Assembly: GCF_000281715.2 (NCBI RefSeq)
Contig: NZ_CP124576.1
Location: forward strand, 2,859,501-2,923,500
Direction of reading: 5' to 3'
DNA length: 64,000 nt
Source: Sphingobium sp. AP49
GTDB lineage: Bacteria; Pseudomonadota; Alphaproteobacteria; Sphingomonadales; Sphingomonadaceae
Shown: positions 43,594 through 52,979 of the stretch, one piece after another
How positions within the stretch are numbered: position 1 is the stretch's first letter
Layout of the letters: each line of letters starts with the position of its first letter
Made by a program: the position numbers and the translations under genes
The notes under the pieces: model-generated
Databases searched by the model: none
The model's input: the letters and a program-made list of their open reading frames with translations, nothing else
Told to the model about the DNA's origin: nothing

Positions 43594-45705
43594 ATGCAGA
43601 TCAAGATTCACGCAACAGCGGTCGCCATCGGGGTGGCGCTGGCTTCATCGGCAGTTCGCGCGCAGGATATCACCGCGCCTGGCGATGAAACGCTGCCGAC
43701 CATCGTCGAAAATCCGGCCGCCAACCGACCGGCCGAACGCGCCGTCTATACGCCGGCCGACTTCCAGCGCTTTGCCCCGCGCAATGCCTGGGACATGCTG
43801 TCGCGGGTGCCGGGCTTTGCAATCAAGGAAAGCCAGGAACGGCGCGGTCTTGGCCAGGCGACCAGCAATGTGCTGTTCAACGGCGCGCGCCCCTCCAACA
43901 AGTCGGACGATCTGGAAACCCAGCTCACCCGAATCCCAGCCGCCAATGTCGAGCGCATCGAGATTGTCGATGGCGCCAGCCTGGACATACCGGGGCTGAG
44001 CGGCCAGGTGGCCAATCTGACCTACAAGGCCAGCCGCACGTCGGGCCAGTTCGAGTGGCGCCCGGTGATGCGGGCGCATTTCGCCGATGAACTTTATACC
44101 CGAGGCAATGTCTCGGTCAGCGGCAGTACGGGCGCGCTGCAATATGAGGTCGCGCTCAACAATGACGAAGCGCGGCGCAGTGCCGCCGGCGGCCAGACGG
44201 TGATCCGGGGGCGCAGCGGCGATGCGATCGAGCGGCGCGACGATGTATGGACGTCGAACCATGATGCACCGAAGATTTCGGGACAGTTCACCTGGGACGG
44301 ACCGGGCAGTTCGATCGCTCATTTCGGTGCGAGCTATCAGCAGATCTGGCATCATTATCGAGAAAGCAGCGAACGGACCGGTTCGCCCACCTATCCCGAC
44401 CGTCTGCGCCGGATCAGCGAGGATAATGACAGCTGGAATTATCAGTTCAGCGGCGATTTTGAGTTTGCCGCCGGACCCGGCCGCCTCAAGCTGATCGGCC
44501 TCGAACGGCGCAGCCATGAGCCCTATTCCTCGGAAGTGATCGACTATCCGCTGGATGGCAGCGCCGCGAGCGGTGATCGCTACGCGCAACTGGGCAAGCT
44601 GGAGGAGACGATCGCACGCGGCGAATATAGCTGGAAGATGCTGGGCGGCGACTGGCAGCTGGCGGCAGAGGCGGCCTATAATTCGCTCGACAATATCGCC
44701 TCGCTCGGCACGTTCGATCCGGTCGAGGGCGGTTTCACGTCGCAGCCTTTCGCCGAGGCAAGCGGCGGGGTGAAAGAAGATCGTTATGAGGCTATCCTCA
44801 GCTTCGGGCGTCCGCTGGCCAAGTCGCTGTCGCTGCAGATCGCGCTGGGCGCCGAACATTCCCGAATCGCCCAGACCGGTCCAGGCGGGATCACCCGCGT
44901 TTTCGACCGGCCCAAGGGGTCGATATCTCTGGCATGGAAGCCGACCAACAGCTTCGATCTTTCGGCCAAGTTGGAGAGGCGCGTGCTGCAGCTCGACTTC
45001 TATGATTTTCTGGCACGCGCCTTTCTGGACGATAATAACCAGAATGCCAGCAATGCAGACCTGCGGCCGCAGCAGGATTGGTCATGGACTGCCGAGATGA
45101 ACAAGCGGCTGGGTCGATGGGGCTCGACCAAGCTGGAGTTCATCTATCGCGACGTCCAGGACCGGGTCGACATCATCCCCGTCGGCGCGACCGGCGAAGC
45201 GGTGGGCAATATCGACAAGGCATGGGCCTGGGCGATCGTGTCGACCAATACGCTCAACTTCGATCCGCTGGGCTGGAAGGGCGCGCGGCTCGACACCTCG
45301 ATCGTCTACCAGACGTCGGGGCTGAAAGATCCCTTCACCGGGCAGACACGCAACTGGAGCGACTTCGTCGATTGGGAGTTTGAAGGCGACTTCCGCTATG
45401 ATGTGCCCGCCACCAACTGGGCGACCGGTGTTTCCGCATCCTATATGCACCAGCAGGCGGGCTATCGCCGCAACCAAGTCGACCGTATCTGGGAAGGCCC
45501 GGTCTTCGCCTCAGCCTTTATCGAGAACAAGAATGTGATGGGCCTGACCATGCGCTTCACGGTCGGCAATATGCTGAACGCCCGTTCGCGTCGGGAACGC
45601 ACCATCTATGAAGGCGTGCGGGGAGCGTCGCCAATCCTGTCGACCGAAAGCCGCGACCGCCTGATCGGGCCGACCTTCACCTATATGGTCAAGGGAACGT
45701 TCTGA
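43594..45705 (+). CDS. TonB-dependent outer-membrane receptor
   Basis: A 703-residue receptor. The signal peptide is MQIKIHATAVAIGVALASSA (cleavage near AVRAQ). A plug domain follows (about 50-165: NAWDMLSRVPGFAI, NVLFNGARPSNKSD, NVERIEIVDGASL), then a 22-strand-type barrel ending in the phenylalanine of FTYMVKGTF. The plug is shorter and more divergent than that of siderophore receptors, and no TonB box is obvious. The substrate is unknown. It stands alone, with no adjacent transport or regulatory partner. Confidence 0.87.
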   Translation: MQIKIHATAVAIGVALASSAVRAQDITAPGDETLPTIVENPAANRPAERAVYTPADFQRFAPRNAWDMLSRVPGFAIKESQERRGLGQATSNVLFNGARPSNKSDDLETQLTRIPAANVERIEIVDGASLDIPGLSGQVANLTYKASRTSGQFEWRPVMRAHFADELYTRGNVSVSGSTGALQYEVALNNDEARRSAAGGQTVIRGRSGDAIERRDDVWTSNHDAPKISGQFTWDGPGSSIAHFGASYQQIWHHYRESSERTGSPTYPDRLRRISEDNDSWNYQFSGDFEFAAGPGRLKLIGLERRSHEPYSSEVIDYPLDGSAASGDRYAQLGKLEETIARGEYSWKMLGGDWQLAAEAAYNSLDNIASLGTFDPVEGGFTSQPFAEASGGVKEDRYEAILSFGRPLAKSLSLQIALGAEHSRIAQTGPGGITRVFDRPKGSISLAWKPTNSFDLSAKLERRVLQLDFYDFLARAFLDDNNQNASNADLRPQQDWSWTAEMNKRLGRWGSTKLEFIYRDVQDRVDIIPVGATGEAVGNIDKAWAWAIVSTNTLNFDPLGWKGARLDTSIVYQTSGLKDPFTGQTRNWSDFVDWEFEGDFRYDVPATNWATGVSASYMHQQAGYRRNQVDRIWEGPVFASAFIENKNVMGLTMRFTVGNMLNARSRRERTIYEGVRGASPILSTESRDRLIGPTFTYMVKGTF

Positions 45706-45987
45706 TCGGGGCCGGTCCGTCGTCGACGAACTATTATGCGGGCTGCAATATGCGACTTGTCTGGCAAGATCGCTCGCCAGAAAGCGGGCGTGGATGCGTC
45801 ATTAGCCATGGCGCGAGCCCCCCTTTTGGATTCGGCACGCAAACTTGGATCGGTTTCCCAATCATCCCGATGTCGGCAACGGCATGAACCTGAGCCGATG
45901 TCTTTTACATTGCGCCGAGACGTACTTCACAGGGCAAAGGTCGCAGTCAGGCACCAAATTCTCCCATGCTCTCAAAATAGCGCTTGA
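45706..45987. other. Non-coding stretch before padR
   Basis: A 282-bp gap with no supported gene. A short frame (45736-45987) lacks a recognisable domain. A candidate -35 element TTGACG lies at 45984-45989, just at the padR operator. Confidence 0.4.
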
Positions 45988-46015
45988 CGATAAATCTATA
46001 TAGCTAGATTTATCG
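45988..46015. promoter_or_regulatory. Perfect 11-bp inverted repeat: probable PadR operator
   Basis: CGATAAATCTA (45988-45998) and TAGATTTATCG (46005-46015) form a perfect inverted repeat separated by 6 nt, ending 3 bp before the padR start codon. This size and position fit autoregulation by PadR. Confidence 0.65.
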
Positions 46016-46018
46016 CAC

Positions 46019-46327
46019 ATGTCTCGATCACGTGCACTCTCACCTCATGCTCGGATGGTCCTCGCCATATTGCTCGACGCCGACCGCCAATGGTCTCACG
46101 GCTATGAGTTGGTGCAGCGCGCGGAGGTGAAATCCGGTACACTTTATCCGCTCCTCATCCGCCTGGAGGCACAGGGCTATCTCGAAGCGGAATGGCAGCA
46201 GCCGGTTGAATCTGGCCGTCCTCCACGGCATGCCTATCGGCTGACGGCGAGCGGCGTGGCGCTTGCCCGCGCCAACCCGCCCGGCCAGACGACGAGGGTC
46301 TTGCGACACCGGCAGGCGACCATATGA
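46019..46327 (+). CDS. PadR-family transcriptional regulator
   Basis: A 102-residue winged-helix repressor. ALSPHARMVLAILLDADRQW, SHGYELVQRAEVKSGTLYPL, then LIRLEAQGYLEAEW, with PRHAYRLTASG at about 68-78, is the PadR signature. It lacks the long C-terminal dimer helix of large PadR proteins. The ATG starts just after a perfect inverted repeat, so the message is nearly leaderless. It overlaps the downstream membrane protein by ATGA, so that gene is probably its regulated partner. Confidence 0.87.
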   Translation: MSRSRALSPHARMVLAILLDADRQWSHGYELVQRAEVKSGTLYPLLIRLEAQGYLEAEWQQPVESGRPPRHAYRLTASGVALARANPPGQTTRVLRHRQATI

Positions 46328-47502
46328 GTGCCGGCCTTCGCCGCAGCCTCATCGATCTGGCCTGTCGTGCGCTGCAAGCCGCGCTGCCTACCTCGTTGCA
46401 GTCGTGGGCATGGGCTGTCCGTTACGAGGCGGCTGCCATCCCGGGCGACACCAAAGCCCTCTTATTCACGCTTGGCAGTCTATGCGGGCTCATGCCTCGT
46501 GCGGTCGCGTCGCGCCTTCTCCGCCCCTTCGCCTCGCTTGCTGGTGACAATTTCCCGTTTCCGGAAGGATCGTCCATCATGAATATCCTGGACGCCACGA
46601 TAAGTCGGCCCCGTATTCTCGGTATCCTCTGCGCGATCAGCGCCGTCTTGCTCGGCATTGCTTATATGGCAATCGCCGGCGCGCCGATGCGCTATCCCGG
46701 GGTGAACGTCGGCGCATTATGTATTGGCCTGGCGATATTGGCACTGCCCGACTTTATTATTGCGGCGGGTCAGCGATGGACGGACGGAGCGAACATCGCG
46801 ATGGCGGGCGCGCTGTTGGTGACAGCCCTTCTCGGCGTCGAGGTCGATGGAGCAGCGCGCTGGGTCTTTCTCGGCGGACTGGCCATTCAGCCGAGCCTGA
46901 TCCTAATGCCTGTGATGCTCGTTGCCTTCTCGCGAAACCGTAGCGTGCTGGCGACTACCAGCATCGTCACCGCCGCCGTTGCGATGGCGCTTCAACCCGA
47001 CCGGGCGATGGCCGGAATGCTCACACTTTGCCTAGGCGCGCTCGCGGTCATGCGCCCCGACAGACATGTTGGCGTGGCCCTCGCCGCCAGCGTCACCAGC
47101 TTCGCGGCAACACTGGTTCGTGCCGATACGCTACCGGCCGTCCCCTTTGTCGACCAGATCCTCTACTCGTCCTTCAACGTTCATGCCGTCGCTGGCCTGG
47201 CGGTGTTGTGCGGCATGGCGCTTCTTCTCGTCCCGGCGATCATTGGCTGGAACCGGGATGGGACCGACCGCACGATCTACGTTGCCTTCGGCGCCGTCTG
47301 GTTCGCTGCGATCTTGGCGGCTGCCTTAGGCAATTATCCGACACCGGTCGTCGGCTATGGCGGCAGCGCCATTATCGGCTATGTATTGAGCCTGCTGGCG
47401 CTGCCGAGATTGTCCGATGCCCATGCTGGGCCTGCGGGGTCTAGTTGTGGTACAATGAATGGGCCTCCCTCCAACACGCATCTTTTCATCGCGCTGGGCT
47501 GA
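46324..47502 (+). CDS. Multi-pass membrane protein coupled to PadR
   Basis: A 392-residue inner-membrane protein of unknown function. Residues about 25-60 (QSWAWAVRYEAAAIPGDTKA, then LLFTLGSLCGLM) resemble the short prefix segment often encoded beside PadR regulators. Eight or so hydrophobic helices follow from residue about 95, with a distribution somewhat like FtsW/RodA-type proteins, but I see no active-site motif. The unusually polar C-terminus lacks membrane segments. It may be a permease or sensor controlled by PadR. Confidence 0.6.
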   Translation: MSAGLRRSLIDLACRALQAALPTSLQSWAWAVRYEAAAIPGDTKALLFTLGSLCGLMPRAVASRLLRPFASLAGDNFPFPEGSSIMNILDATISRPRILGILCAISAVLLGIAYMAIAGAPMRYPGVNVGALCIGLAILALPDFIIAAGQRWTDGANIAMAGALLVTALLGVEVDGAARWVFLGGLAIQPSLILMPVMLVAFSRNRSVLATTSIVTAAVAMALQPDRAMAGMLTLCLGALAVMRPDRHVGVALAASVTSFAATLVRADTLPAVPFVDQILYSSFNVHAVAGLAVLCGMALLLVPAIIGWNRDGTDRTIYVAFGAVWFAAILAAALGNYPTPVVGYGGSAIIGYVLSLLALPRLSDAHAGPAGSSCGTMNGPPSNTHLFIALG

Positions 47503-47708
47503 TTGCATGGTTGCGCCCGCCGTTGGCGGGTGGCTGTTCCTGAGAAGCGCAAATCGACGGCTGAATGGCGACAAAAGGGCAGAAAATCTGCCTTGGGCGT
47601 TGGCCGCGTCATGGCGTTGACCGCCTCTTTTTCGCCCCCTGCCCGCGGCTGTGAACCGGAATGATGCAGGGGCGCGCCCATATCCCATCACTATCAGGCC
47701 CGCCCTAT

Positions 47709-47727
47709 ATTGCTAATAATTCGCAAT
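47709..47727. promoter_or_regulatory. Fur-box-like site upstream of the siderophore receptor
   Basis: ATTGCTAATAATTCGCAAT is a 9-1-9 palindrome with one mismatch, the geometry of alphaproteobacterial Fur boxes, 52 bp before the receptor ATG. It supports iron-repressed expression. Confidence 0.6.
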
Positions 47728-47778
47728 AAATGTAAGCGCGCGTTTCGTTGAAATTGATTGCAACAGAGGAACCGCCCC

Positions 47779-49911
47779 ATGCCCGCCATCCGCTCGCTCG
47801 CCCTTTGCGGCGCCGCGCTTGTAGCCCTGTCCAGCGCGACCACTTACGCAGCGGAGCAGGCGCCTGACGCCGGTGCGAATAGTCCATCTATCGGCGATGA
47901 AGACCAGATCGTCGTCACCGCAGCCAATGCGGGTACGAAGACGGACACGCCGCTCATCCAATTGCCTCAGCCGATCAAGGTCATAACCTCGGAGCAATAT
48001 CTCTCGCAGGGTGCGATCAGCATCAGCGACACGGTCAAATATGCGGCCGGAGTTCTCGCCAATCCCTATGGCCGTGATACCCGTGTCGATGGCTTCAACG
48101 TGCGCGGCATTGACGCCCTGCAGTTCCGGGACGGCATGCGCGACATTTTTTCCTATTATGCCAGCATCACGTCCGATCCTTATAATTTCGAGCGTGTCGA
48201 AATTGTCCGTGGTCCTGCCTCGGTGCTTTTTGGCCAGGGATCGATCGGCGGCCTCGTGAACCTGGTTTCCAAGACACCGGATTTCCAGACCCGTGGCGAA
48301 GCCAGCCTGGTCTATGGCAGCTTTGACCGCAAGGAAGCGTTGGGCGACGTCAACATCGCGCTGACCGACAATCTGGCGATCCGCGCCGTGGGCCGCGTCC
48401 GCAATGCCGACACCTATGTCGACCATGTTCCTGACGACCGCGTGATGTTCGCGCCTTCGATCCGCTGGCAGCCGACGCCCGACACCGACATCGTGCTAAC
48501 CGGCCTCTATCAGGAGGACGACACCGGTTCGACCTCGCAATTCCTGCCGATCGTCGGCACTTTCCGGCCTAATGAGGCCAACCCTTCTGGGCGCCTCGAC
48601 CAATATGCCTTCGTCGGCAAGCCGGGCTGGGACCGCTATAATGGTCGGTCGCTCCAGGGTGGCGGCTCCGTCACCCATAGCTTCTCGGACAATATCCGGC
48701 TCAGCCTCAAGGCCCGCTATATCGACAGCGACCTGCAATATTTCACGCATTATGCCGACAGCTACAGCTATCCGACCGATCCGTTTTCGGTCTACGGCAC
48801 CGACGGCCGGACCATCGGCCTCTATGCGGATGCAAGCGATGCGAAGATGAACGTCTTCTCGACCGACAACAACCTCCAGTTCACCTTCCATACCGGGCCT
48901 AATATCGAGCATAAGCTGCTCGTGGGCCTGGATTACAGCTGGAACAAGGTCGGCAAGCGCTATGCAAGCGGGTTCGAGATCATCGACCTTTACGACATCG
49001 ATCAAGATGCCCTGCAGACCTACGATCCCACCGGCCCGTTCGACTATCAATCGCAAAAGCAGCTGGGCGTCTACGTCCAGGATCAGATCCGCTTCTATGA
49101 CCGGGTGTCGGTCGTGCTGGGCGCCCGCCGCGATCATGTTACCGGCTCGTCCGGGCAGGAGGACAATGCCACCACCTTCCGCGCCGGCATCATCGGAGAA
49201 ATCGGCGCCGGCATCTCCCCCTTCTTCAGCTATACCGAGAGCTTCCTGCCGATCGCAGGCGCCATCACCAATGCCGATGGCAGCATGGGCGACCCGTATA
49301 AACCGCAGACCGGCACCCAGTTCGAAGCTGGCGTGAAGTGGCAGCCGGAACGCAACACGCTGGTCACGGTGACAGCCTTTCATATCAAGGAACGCAACCG
49401 CGTCCTCTATCTGGCCAGCGGAGCCACGACCCAATCCGGCGAACTCACCACCAAGGGCTTCGAGATTGAGGCAAGCCATACCCTACCCGGCAATTTCGAG
49501 CTGCTGGCCAATTATGGCTACAGCAAGCTGCGTTCCGAGGTGAATACCAGTCTCGACTATATGCCGCGCCATACCGCGTCGCTCTGGTCCACCAAGAGCT
49601 TCGGCTTGGCGGGCGGTGCGCAACTGCGGTTGGGCGCGGGCGTGGTGTATAGCGGCAAGAGCAAGTCCACCGGCCTTATCGATCCCTATGGCCTCAATCC
49701 GGACATCGCCGCCGGCGCGCTCTATACGATCGTGACGCCATCCCGCACGACCGTCGACGGCCTGGCGGAAATCAACTGGCAGAATTGGCGGTTCGCGCTC
49801 AACGCCACCAATCTGCTCAACAACAAATATTATGCGTCCTGCCTGGCACGCGGCGATTGTTTCATGGGCGCCCCGCGCAATGTCATGGGCACAGTCGGCT
49901 ATCGGTTCTGA
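47779..49911 (+). CDS. TonB-dependent siderophore receptor
   Basis: A 710-residue outer-membrane receptor. The signal peptide ends near TTYAAEQ. The plug (about 50-175) has the TonB-box-like DQIVVTA, QPIKVITSEQYLS, FNVRGIDALQFRDGMRD and VEIVRGPASVLFGQGSIGG, the siderophore-receptor signature. The barrel ends in the typical NVMGTVGYRF. The ATG at 47779 has AGAGGA upstream; the frame opens earlier at 47758. A Fur-box-like site upstream supports ferric-siderophore import. Which siderophore is unknown. Confidence 0.9.
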   Translation: MPAIRSLALCGAALVALSSATTYAAEQAPDAGANSPSIGDEDQIVVTAANAGTKTDTPLIQLPQPIKVITSEQYLSQGAISISDTVKYAAGVLANPYGRDTRVDGFNVRGIDALQFRDGMRDIFSYYASITSDPYNFERVEIVRGPASVLFGQGSIGGLVNLVSKTPDFQTRGEASLVYGSFDRKEALGDVNIALTDNLAIRAVGRVRNADTYVDHVPDDRVMFAPSIRWQPTPDTDIVLTGLYQEDDTGSTSQFLPIVGTFRPNEANPSGRLDQYAFVGKPGWDRYNGRSLQGGGSVTHSFSDNIRLSLKARYIDSDLQYFTHYADSYSYPTDPFSVYGTDGRTIGLYADASDAKMNVFSTDNNLQFTFHTGPNIEHKLLVGLDYSWNKVGKRYASGFEIIDLYDIDQDALQTYDPTGPFDYQSQKQLGVYVQDQIRFYDRVSVVLGARRDHVTGSSGQEDNATTFRAGIIGEIGAGISPFFSYTESFLPIAGAITNADGSMGDPYKPQTGTQFEAGVKWQPERNTLVTVTAFHIKERNRVLYLASGATTQSGELTTKGFEIEASHTLPGNFELLANYGYSKLRSEVNTSLDYMPRHTASLWSTKSFGLAGGAQLRLGAGVVYSGKSKSTGLIDPYGLNPDIAAGALYTIVTPSRTTVDGLAEINWQNWRFALNATNLLNNKYYASCLARGDCFMGAPRNVMGTVGYRF

Positions 49912-49924
49912 TCCCCCGGGCTTC

Positions 49925-49967
49925 GTCAAATCCCGCCCACCCGCAGATCGGGCGCGCGGGATTTGAC
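49925..49967. terminator. Bidirectional terminator hairpin
   Basis: GTCAAATCCCGC (49925-49936) and GCGGGATTTGAC (49956-49967) form a perfect 12-bp stem in the gap between the receptor and the convergent histidine kinase. It is likely a terminator for both directions. Confidence 0.65.
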
Positions 49968-50034
49968 ACCCACGCATATCGACAGATGCCCCTGAGCACC
50001 ACGCGATCATAACCCGGGCGATGCCTGCCGGTCC

Positions 50035-51435
50035 TCACCCCTCTCCAGTGAATGGCTGATGATCGATCGGGAACTGGATGAGGAAGCGCAGTCCCGGCGT
50101 TGAGGATTCGGCCCTTATCCGGCCATGATGGGCATGGACAATCGCGCGCACCATGCTGAGCCCAAGTCCATGCCCCCCCTTGGAACGGCTGGGATCCAGC
50201 CGGACCAGTCGCTCGAATATTGTCTCCAGATCCTTTGTCGGGACCCCCTTGCCATCATCCGCCACCGTGAGGATCGCCTGTCCCGCGTCATGCCGGAGAG
50301 ATACGCTTGCGCCCGCGCCGTTGCCCGCATGGGCCAGGACATTTTCCAAAAGATTGGCGATCGCCCGCTTGAGCAGTTGCGCGTCCCCGCGGATCGCCAC
50401 TGGTTGCAGATCGGCCGAAAGGATACGTCCATCATCGTCAAAGGCGGGCCGATAGGCATCGGTCACATCGCCGACAATCTCGGCCAATGGCAGACTGACA
50501 AAGCGTTTGCGCGCCGCAAAGCCGCGCACTTCCGAAACCCCGAGAAGTCCCGCAAAAAGATCAAGGAGCGCGTCGATATCGACAATCGCCTGCTCGACGG
50601 CCTGGCCCGCCGCCAGATCGGTCGTATCGCGTGCCAGCCGCTCCATATCCTGCCTTATGCGCCCCAATGGCGTCCGCATATCATGCGCCAGATCACTCGA
50701 GACTTGGCGCAGCGAACTCATAAGCTCTTCGATCCGCCCCAGCATCTGGTTCAGTATCGCCGAAATTCGGTCGAACTCGCTGCCCGACCCGTCAACGGGT
50801 ACGCGACGGGCATAGTCGCCCTCGATGATCCCCTGGGCGGTACCGCTGATCAGCACCAGACGTCGGCGAACCAGCCTGCCAAAAGCAATGGTGCTGAGCG
50901 TCCCGGTCAGCAAGATCACGCCCAGCCCCATCAGGACGACGAAGAGAATGCGATCATCGGCGCGATGCAAGGCCGATCGATCGGCAGCGATCACCAATTG
51001 CCCGCCATCCGGTAACCGGCGGCTGAGCGCCTGCGCCTCTCCCTTGGATCCGTCGGGATGGCGAATGGGCAGGAACTCGCTCCAGCCATCCGGCGGCATA
51101 TCCGGTATCAGCCGGCCGGCAATCCGTCGCCCGGTGGCGTCCGCCAGAGCATAGAGCATCATGCGTCCGTCGCTGCCGGTGTCCGCAAGATATCCGGTTC
51201 CGCCGGTGGCCGCCCCGTCACGGCCCCGTACGACTTGCGCGAGTTGGGCAGCGCCGTTCGACGCATGGAAATCCAGCAGGGCGTCCATCTCGCGCTCGAT
51301 CCGGTGATCCATCTGCGCCTCGATCTCGTGATGCGAGATCAGGATAGCGGCCGCGCCCAGAATAAGGATGACCAGTCCCGACACCGCTGCCGACAGGATC
51401 GAAAGTCCCTTTATCGTGCGCGGAAGCAGGATCAT
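50035..51435 (-). CDS. Sensor histidine kinase
   Basis: A 466-residue membrane kinase. Transmembrane helix 1 is at about 13-35 and helix 2 at about 163-186, with a periplasmic domain of about 125 residues between them. HAMP at about 187-240 is followed by HisKA with phosphorylated His251 (SSDLAHDMRTPLGRI) and HATPase with NLLENVLAHAG, DDGKGV and GGHGLGLSMVRA. It overlaps the response regulator by ATGA (51435-51432). The signal is unknown; its setting between TonB receptors suggests nutrient or metal sensing. Confidence 0.93.
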   Translation of the reverse strand: MILLPRTIKGLSILSAAVSGLVILILGAAAILISHHEIEAQMDHRIEREMDALLDFHASNGAAQLAQVVRGRDGAATGGTGYLADTGSDGRMMLYALADATGRRIAGRLIPDMPPDGWSEFLPIRHPDGSKGEAQALSRRLPDGGQLVIAADRSALHRADDRILFVVLMGLGVILLTGTLSTIAFGRLVRRRLVLISGTAQGIIEGDYARRVPVDGSGSEFDRISAILNQMLGRIEELMSSLRQVSSDLAHDMRTPLGRIRQDMERLARDTTDLAAGQAVEQAIVDIDALLDLFAGLLGVSEVRGFAARKRFVSLPLAEIVGDVTDAYRPAFDDDGRILSADLQPVAIRGDAQLLKRAIANLLENVLAHAGNGAGASVSLRHDAGQAILTVADDGKGVPTKDLETIFERLVRLDPSRSKGGHGLGLSMVRAIVHAHHGRIRAESSTPGLRFLIQFPIDHQPFTGEG

Positions 51436-52121
51436 CGTCCGCCGCTCATGATCATATAACCTGCCCCCCTGATCGTCCGGATGGGATCATCACGCCCGCC
51501 GTCGTTCAGCTTGGTCCGCAGGCGGCTCATATGCGTTTCGACGATGTTGGTCTTGGGATCGAAGCCGAAATTCCAGACGCGATCGAGCAGCATGGTGCGT
51601 GTCACCGGACGGTCCACGTTCCGCAGGAGAAATTCCAGCAGGCTGAATTCGCGGGGTTGCAGATCGATGAGGCGATCGCCGCGTCGCACCGTCCGCTTAA
51701 GCAGATCCATCTCTATATCGGCCACCCGCAACAGCGCCTGAAAATCACTGCGATCGCCAGGTGGCGGCCGACGTGCCAGCGCACCGAGGCGCGCAGTAAG
51801 TTCGGCAAAGGCGAACGGCTTGATCAGATAATCGTCGGCACCGCCCTCCAGCCCTGCCACCCGATCCTCGATCCCGGCCATGGCCGACAAAATGATGGCC
51901 GGCGATTGGCAGCCTGCTTCGCGCGCCAATTGCAGCATGGTGAGGCCATCGAGCCCGGGCACCATCCGGTCGAGAATGAGAATGTCGAAACTCTCGCCCA
52001 GCGTCCGCGCCAGCGCCGCCTTCCCGTCGCTTTCCGCCACAACGCGATGGCCCAGTTCCTTCAGCCCCCGGCTCAGATAGTCCCGGGTGTCGCGATCGTC
52101 TTCCAGCAGCAATATTCGCAT
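51432..52121 (-). CDS. OmpR-family response regulator
   Basis: A 229-residue regulator. The receiver domain MRILLLEDDRDTRDYLSRGL has the acidic pair Asp8/Asp9 and phospho-acceptor Asp51 (LILDRMVPG); LIKPF carries the conserved lysine. The C-terminal winged-helix Trans_reg_C domain spans about 130-225 (DRLIDLQPREFSLLEFLLRN, then VRTIRGAGYMI-like end). The start at 52121 gives the standard N-terminus; an in-frame ATG at 52151 would add 10 residues. It is co-transcribed with the kinase and divergent from the 52332 gene. Confidence 0.93.
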   Translation of the reverse strand: MRILLLEDDRDTRDYLSRGLKELGHRVVAESDGKAALARTLGESFDILILDRMVPGLDGLTMLQLAREAGCQSPAIILSAMAGIEDRVAGLEGGADDYLIKPFAFAELTARLGALARRPPPGDRSDFQALLRVADIEMDLLKRTVRRGDRLIDLQPREFSLLEFLLRNVDRPVTRTMLLDRVWNFGFDPKTNIVETHMSRLRTKLNDGGRDDPIRTIRGAGYMIMSGGR

Positions 52122-52254
52122 CGCATCCAACCGTTCATGCGTTCCCTCCATGGCGCAAGCATCCCCCTGATGATCATTGGGGTTTCTATACGATTTCCCA
52201 ATGTTGCCCGATTTGATGGACCTGCGAGCGCCTATCAGTAAACAGGCCGCATCT

Positions 52255-52273
52255 GCGAGTCATTATTATTAGC
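52255..52273. promoter_or_regulatory. Possible iron box near the Fiu-like receptor operon
   Basis: The A+T-rich GCGAGTCATTATTATTAGC has an imperfect 9-1-9 arrangement (six of nine arm positions pair), about 60 bp before the 52332 gene. Weak evidence for Fur control. Confidence 0.35.
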
Positions 52274-52331
52274 GATCGCATCAACCGCTCTCAAGAGCGG
52301 CTCGCATGTCTGGATGGTGGAGGTCAGGGTC

Positions 52332-52919
52332 ATGAAATTCACGCGCCTTGTGGCCCGTCGTACAGCACAGGAACGCCAGGTCATCGCCGCCTTGCGCGGC
52401 AGTTTGCCTGCACGGCTTGCCACAGTTCGCGGCGCGCAAGCCGATTTCCTGGGACTGGCCGGCAAGGCGGTCCACCAAGGCCTGCTATGCTTTGCCCCAC
52501 AATCGCCTTTCGTCAGCGACGGCGAGATCGCACTCCTAGATCTGCTCGGCAACGCACAGCGGCAATATCCGCATCAGCCGGGGCTGGCCCTGCCTGACGA
52601 TCCGGACCTGCTGTTGCGTTGTGCGCTGCTCCTGCGCGACGCCGGCCTTTGGCTGCCACAGGTGCAGCCGGCGGCATCCAGAAATCCGGCCGCCGTCCGC
52701 CACCCTGCTGGCGGACATGCCGGCCAGGGCGGCCTGGCACGTGCGCGCGCTCTTTCTCTGGCCCGTTCGCGGCAAGTCGCCAGCACCGGCGATTTCATCA
52801 GCATCGGTATCTCCCGCCAATATGTCAGTCGCATGTGCAAGGAGGGCCACCTCCAGCGCGTCCGGCACGGCTGGTACCGCGCCACGCCGGCCGCCGGCGA
52901 TAGCCCGGCCAACCCATAA
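52332..52919 (+). CDS. Small protein of unknown function with HTH-like C-terminus
   Basis: A 195-residue protein. Nothing is recognised at the N-terminus (QERQVIAALRGSLPARLATV). The C-terminal 35 residues (ISIGISRQYVSRMCKEGHLQ and RVRHGWYRA) resemble the winged helix at the start of AbiEi/type IV antitoxin-like proteins. The middle (about 130-150, GGHAGQGGLARARAL) is unusually Gly/Ala-rich and may be low in structure. GGAGG lies about 9 nt before the ATG. It precedes the siderophore receptor by 60 bp and may be co-transcribed or regulate it. Confidence 0.5.
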   Translation: MKFTRLVARRTAQERQVIAALRGSLPARLATVRGAQADFLGLAGKAVHQGLLCFAPQSPFVSDGEIALLDLLGNAQRQYPHQPGLALPDDPDLLLRCALLLRDAGLWLPQVQPAASRNPAAVRHPAGGHAGQGGLARARALSLARSRQVASTGDFISIGISRQYVSRMCKEGHLQRVRHGWYRATPAAGDSPANP

Positions 52920-52979
52920 TCTTCACTGCGGGACTGGAATGATCCGGCCCGCCCATCACGCCAGAAAAGGGGCCTATCC

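Noticed and set aside
45736..45987. 83-codon frame before padR
   Set aside because: Low-complexity, no domain, and it runs into the operator; likely chance.
47516..47530. CCCGCC-GTT-GGCGGG hairpin as a terminator after the membrane protein
   Set aside because: The stem is only 6 bp and there is no T tract; possible but too weak to list.
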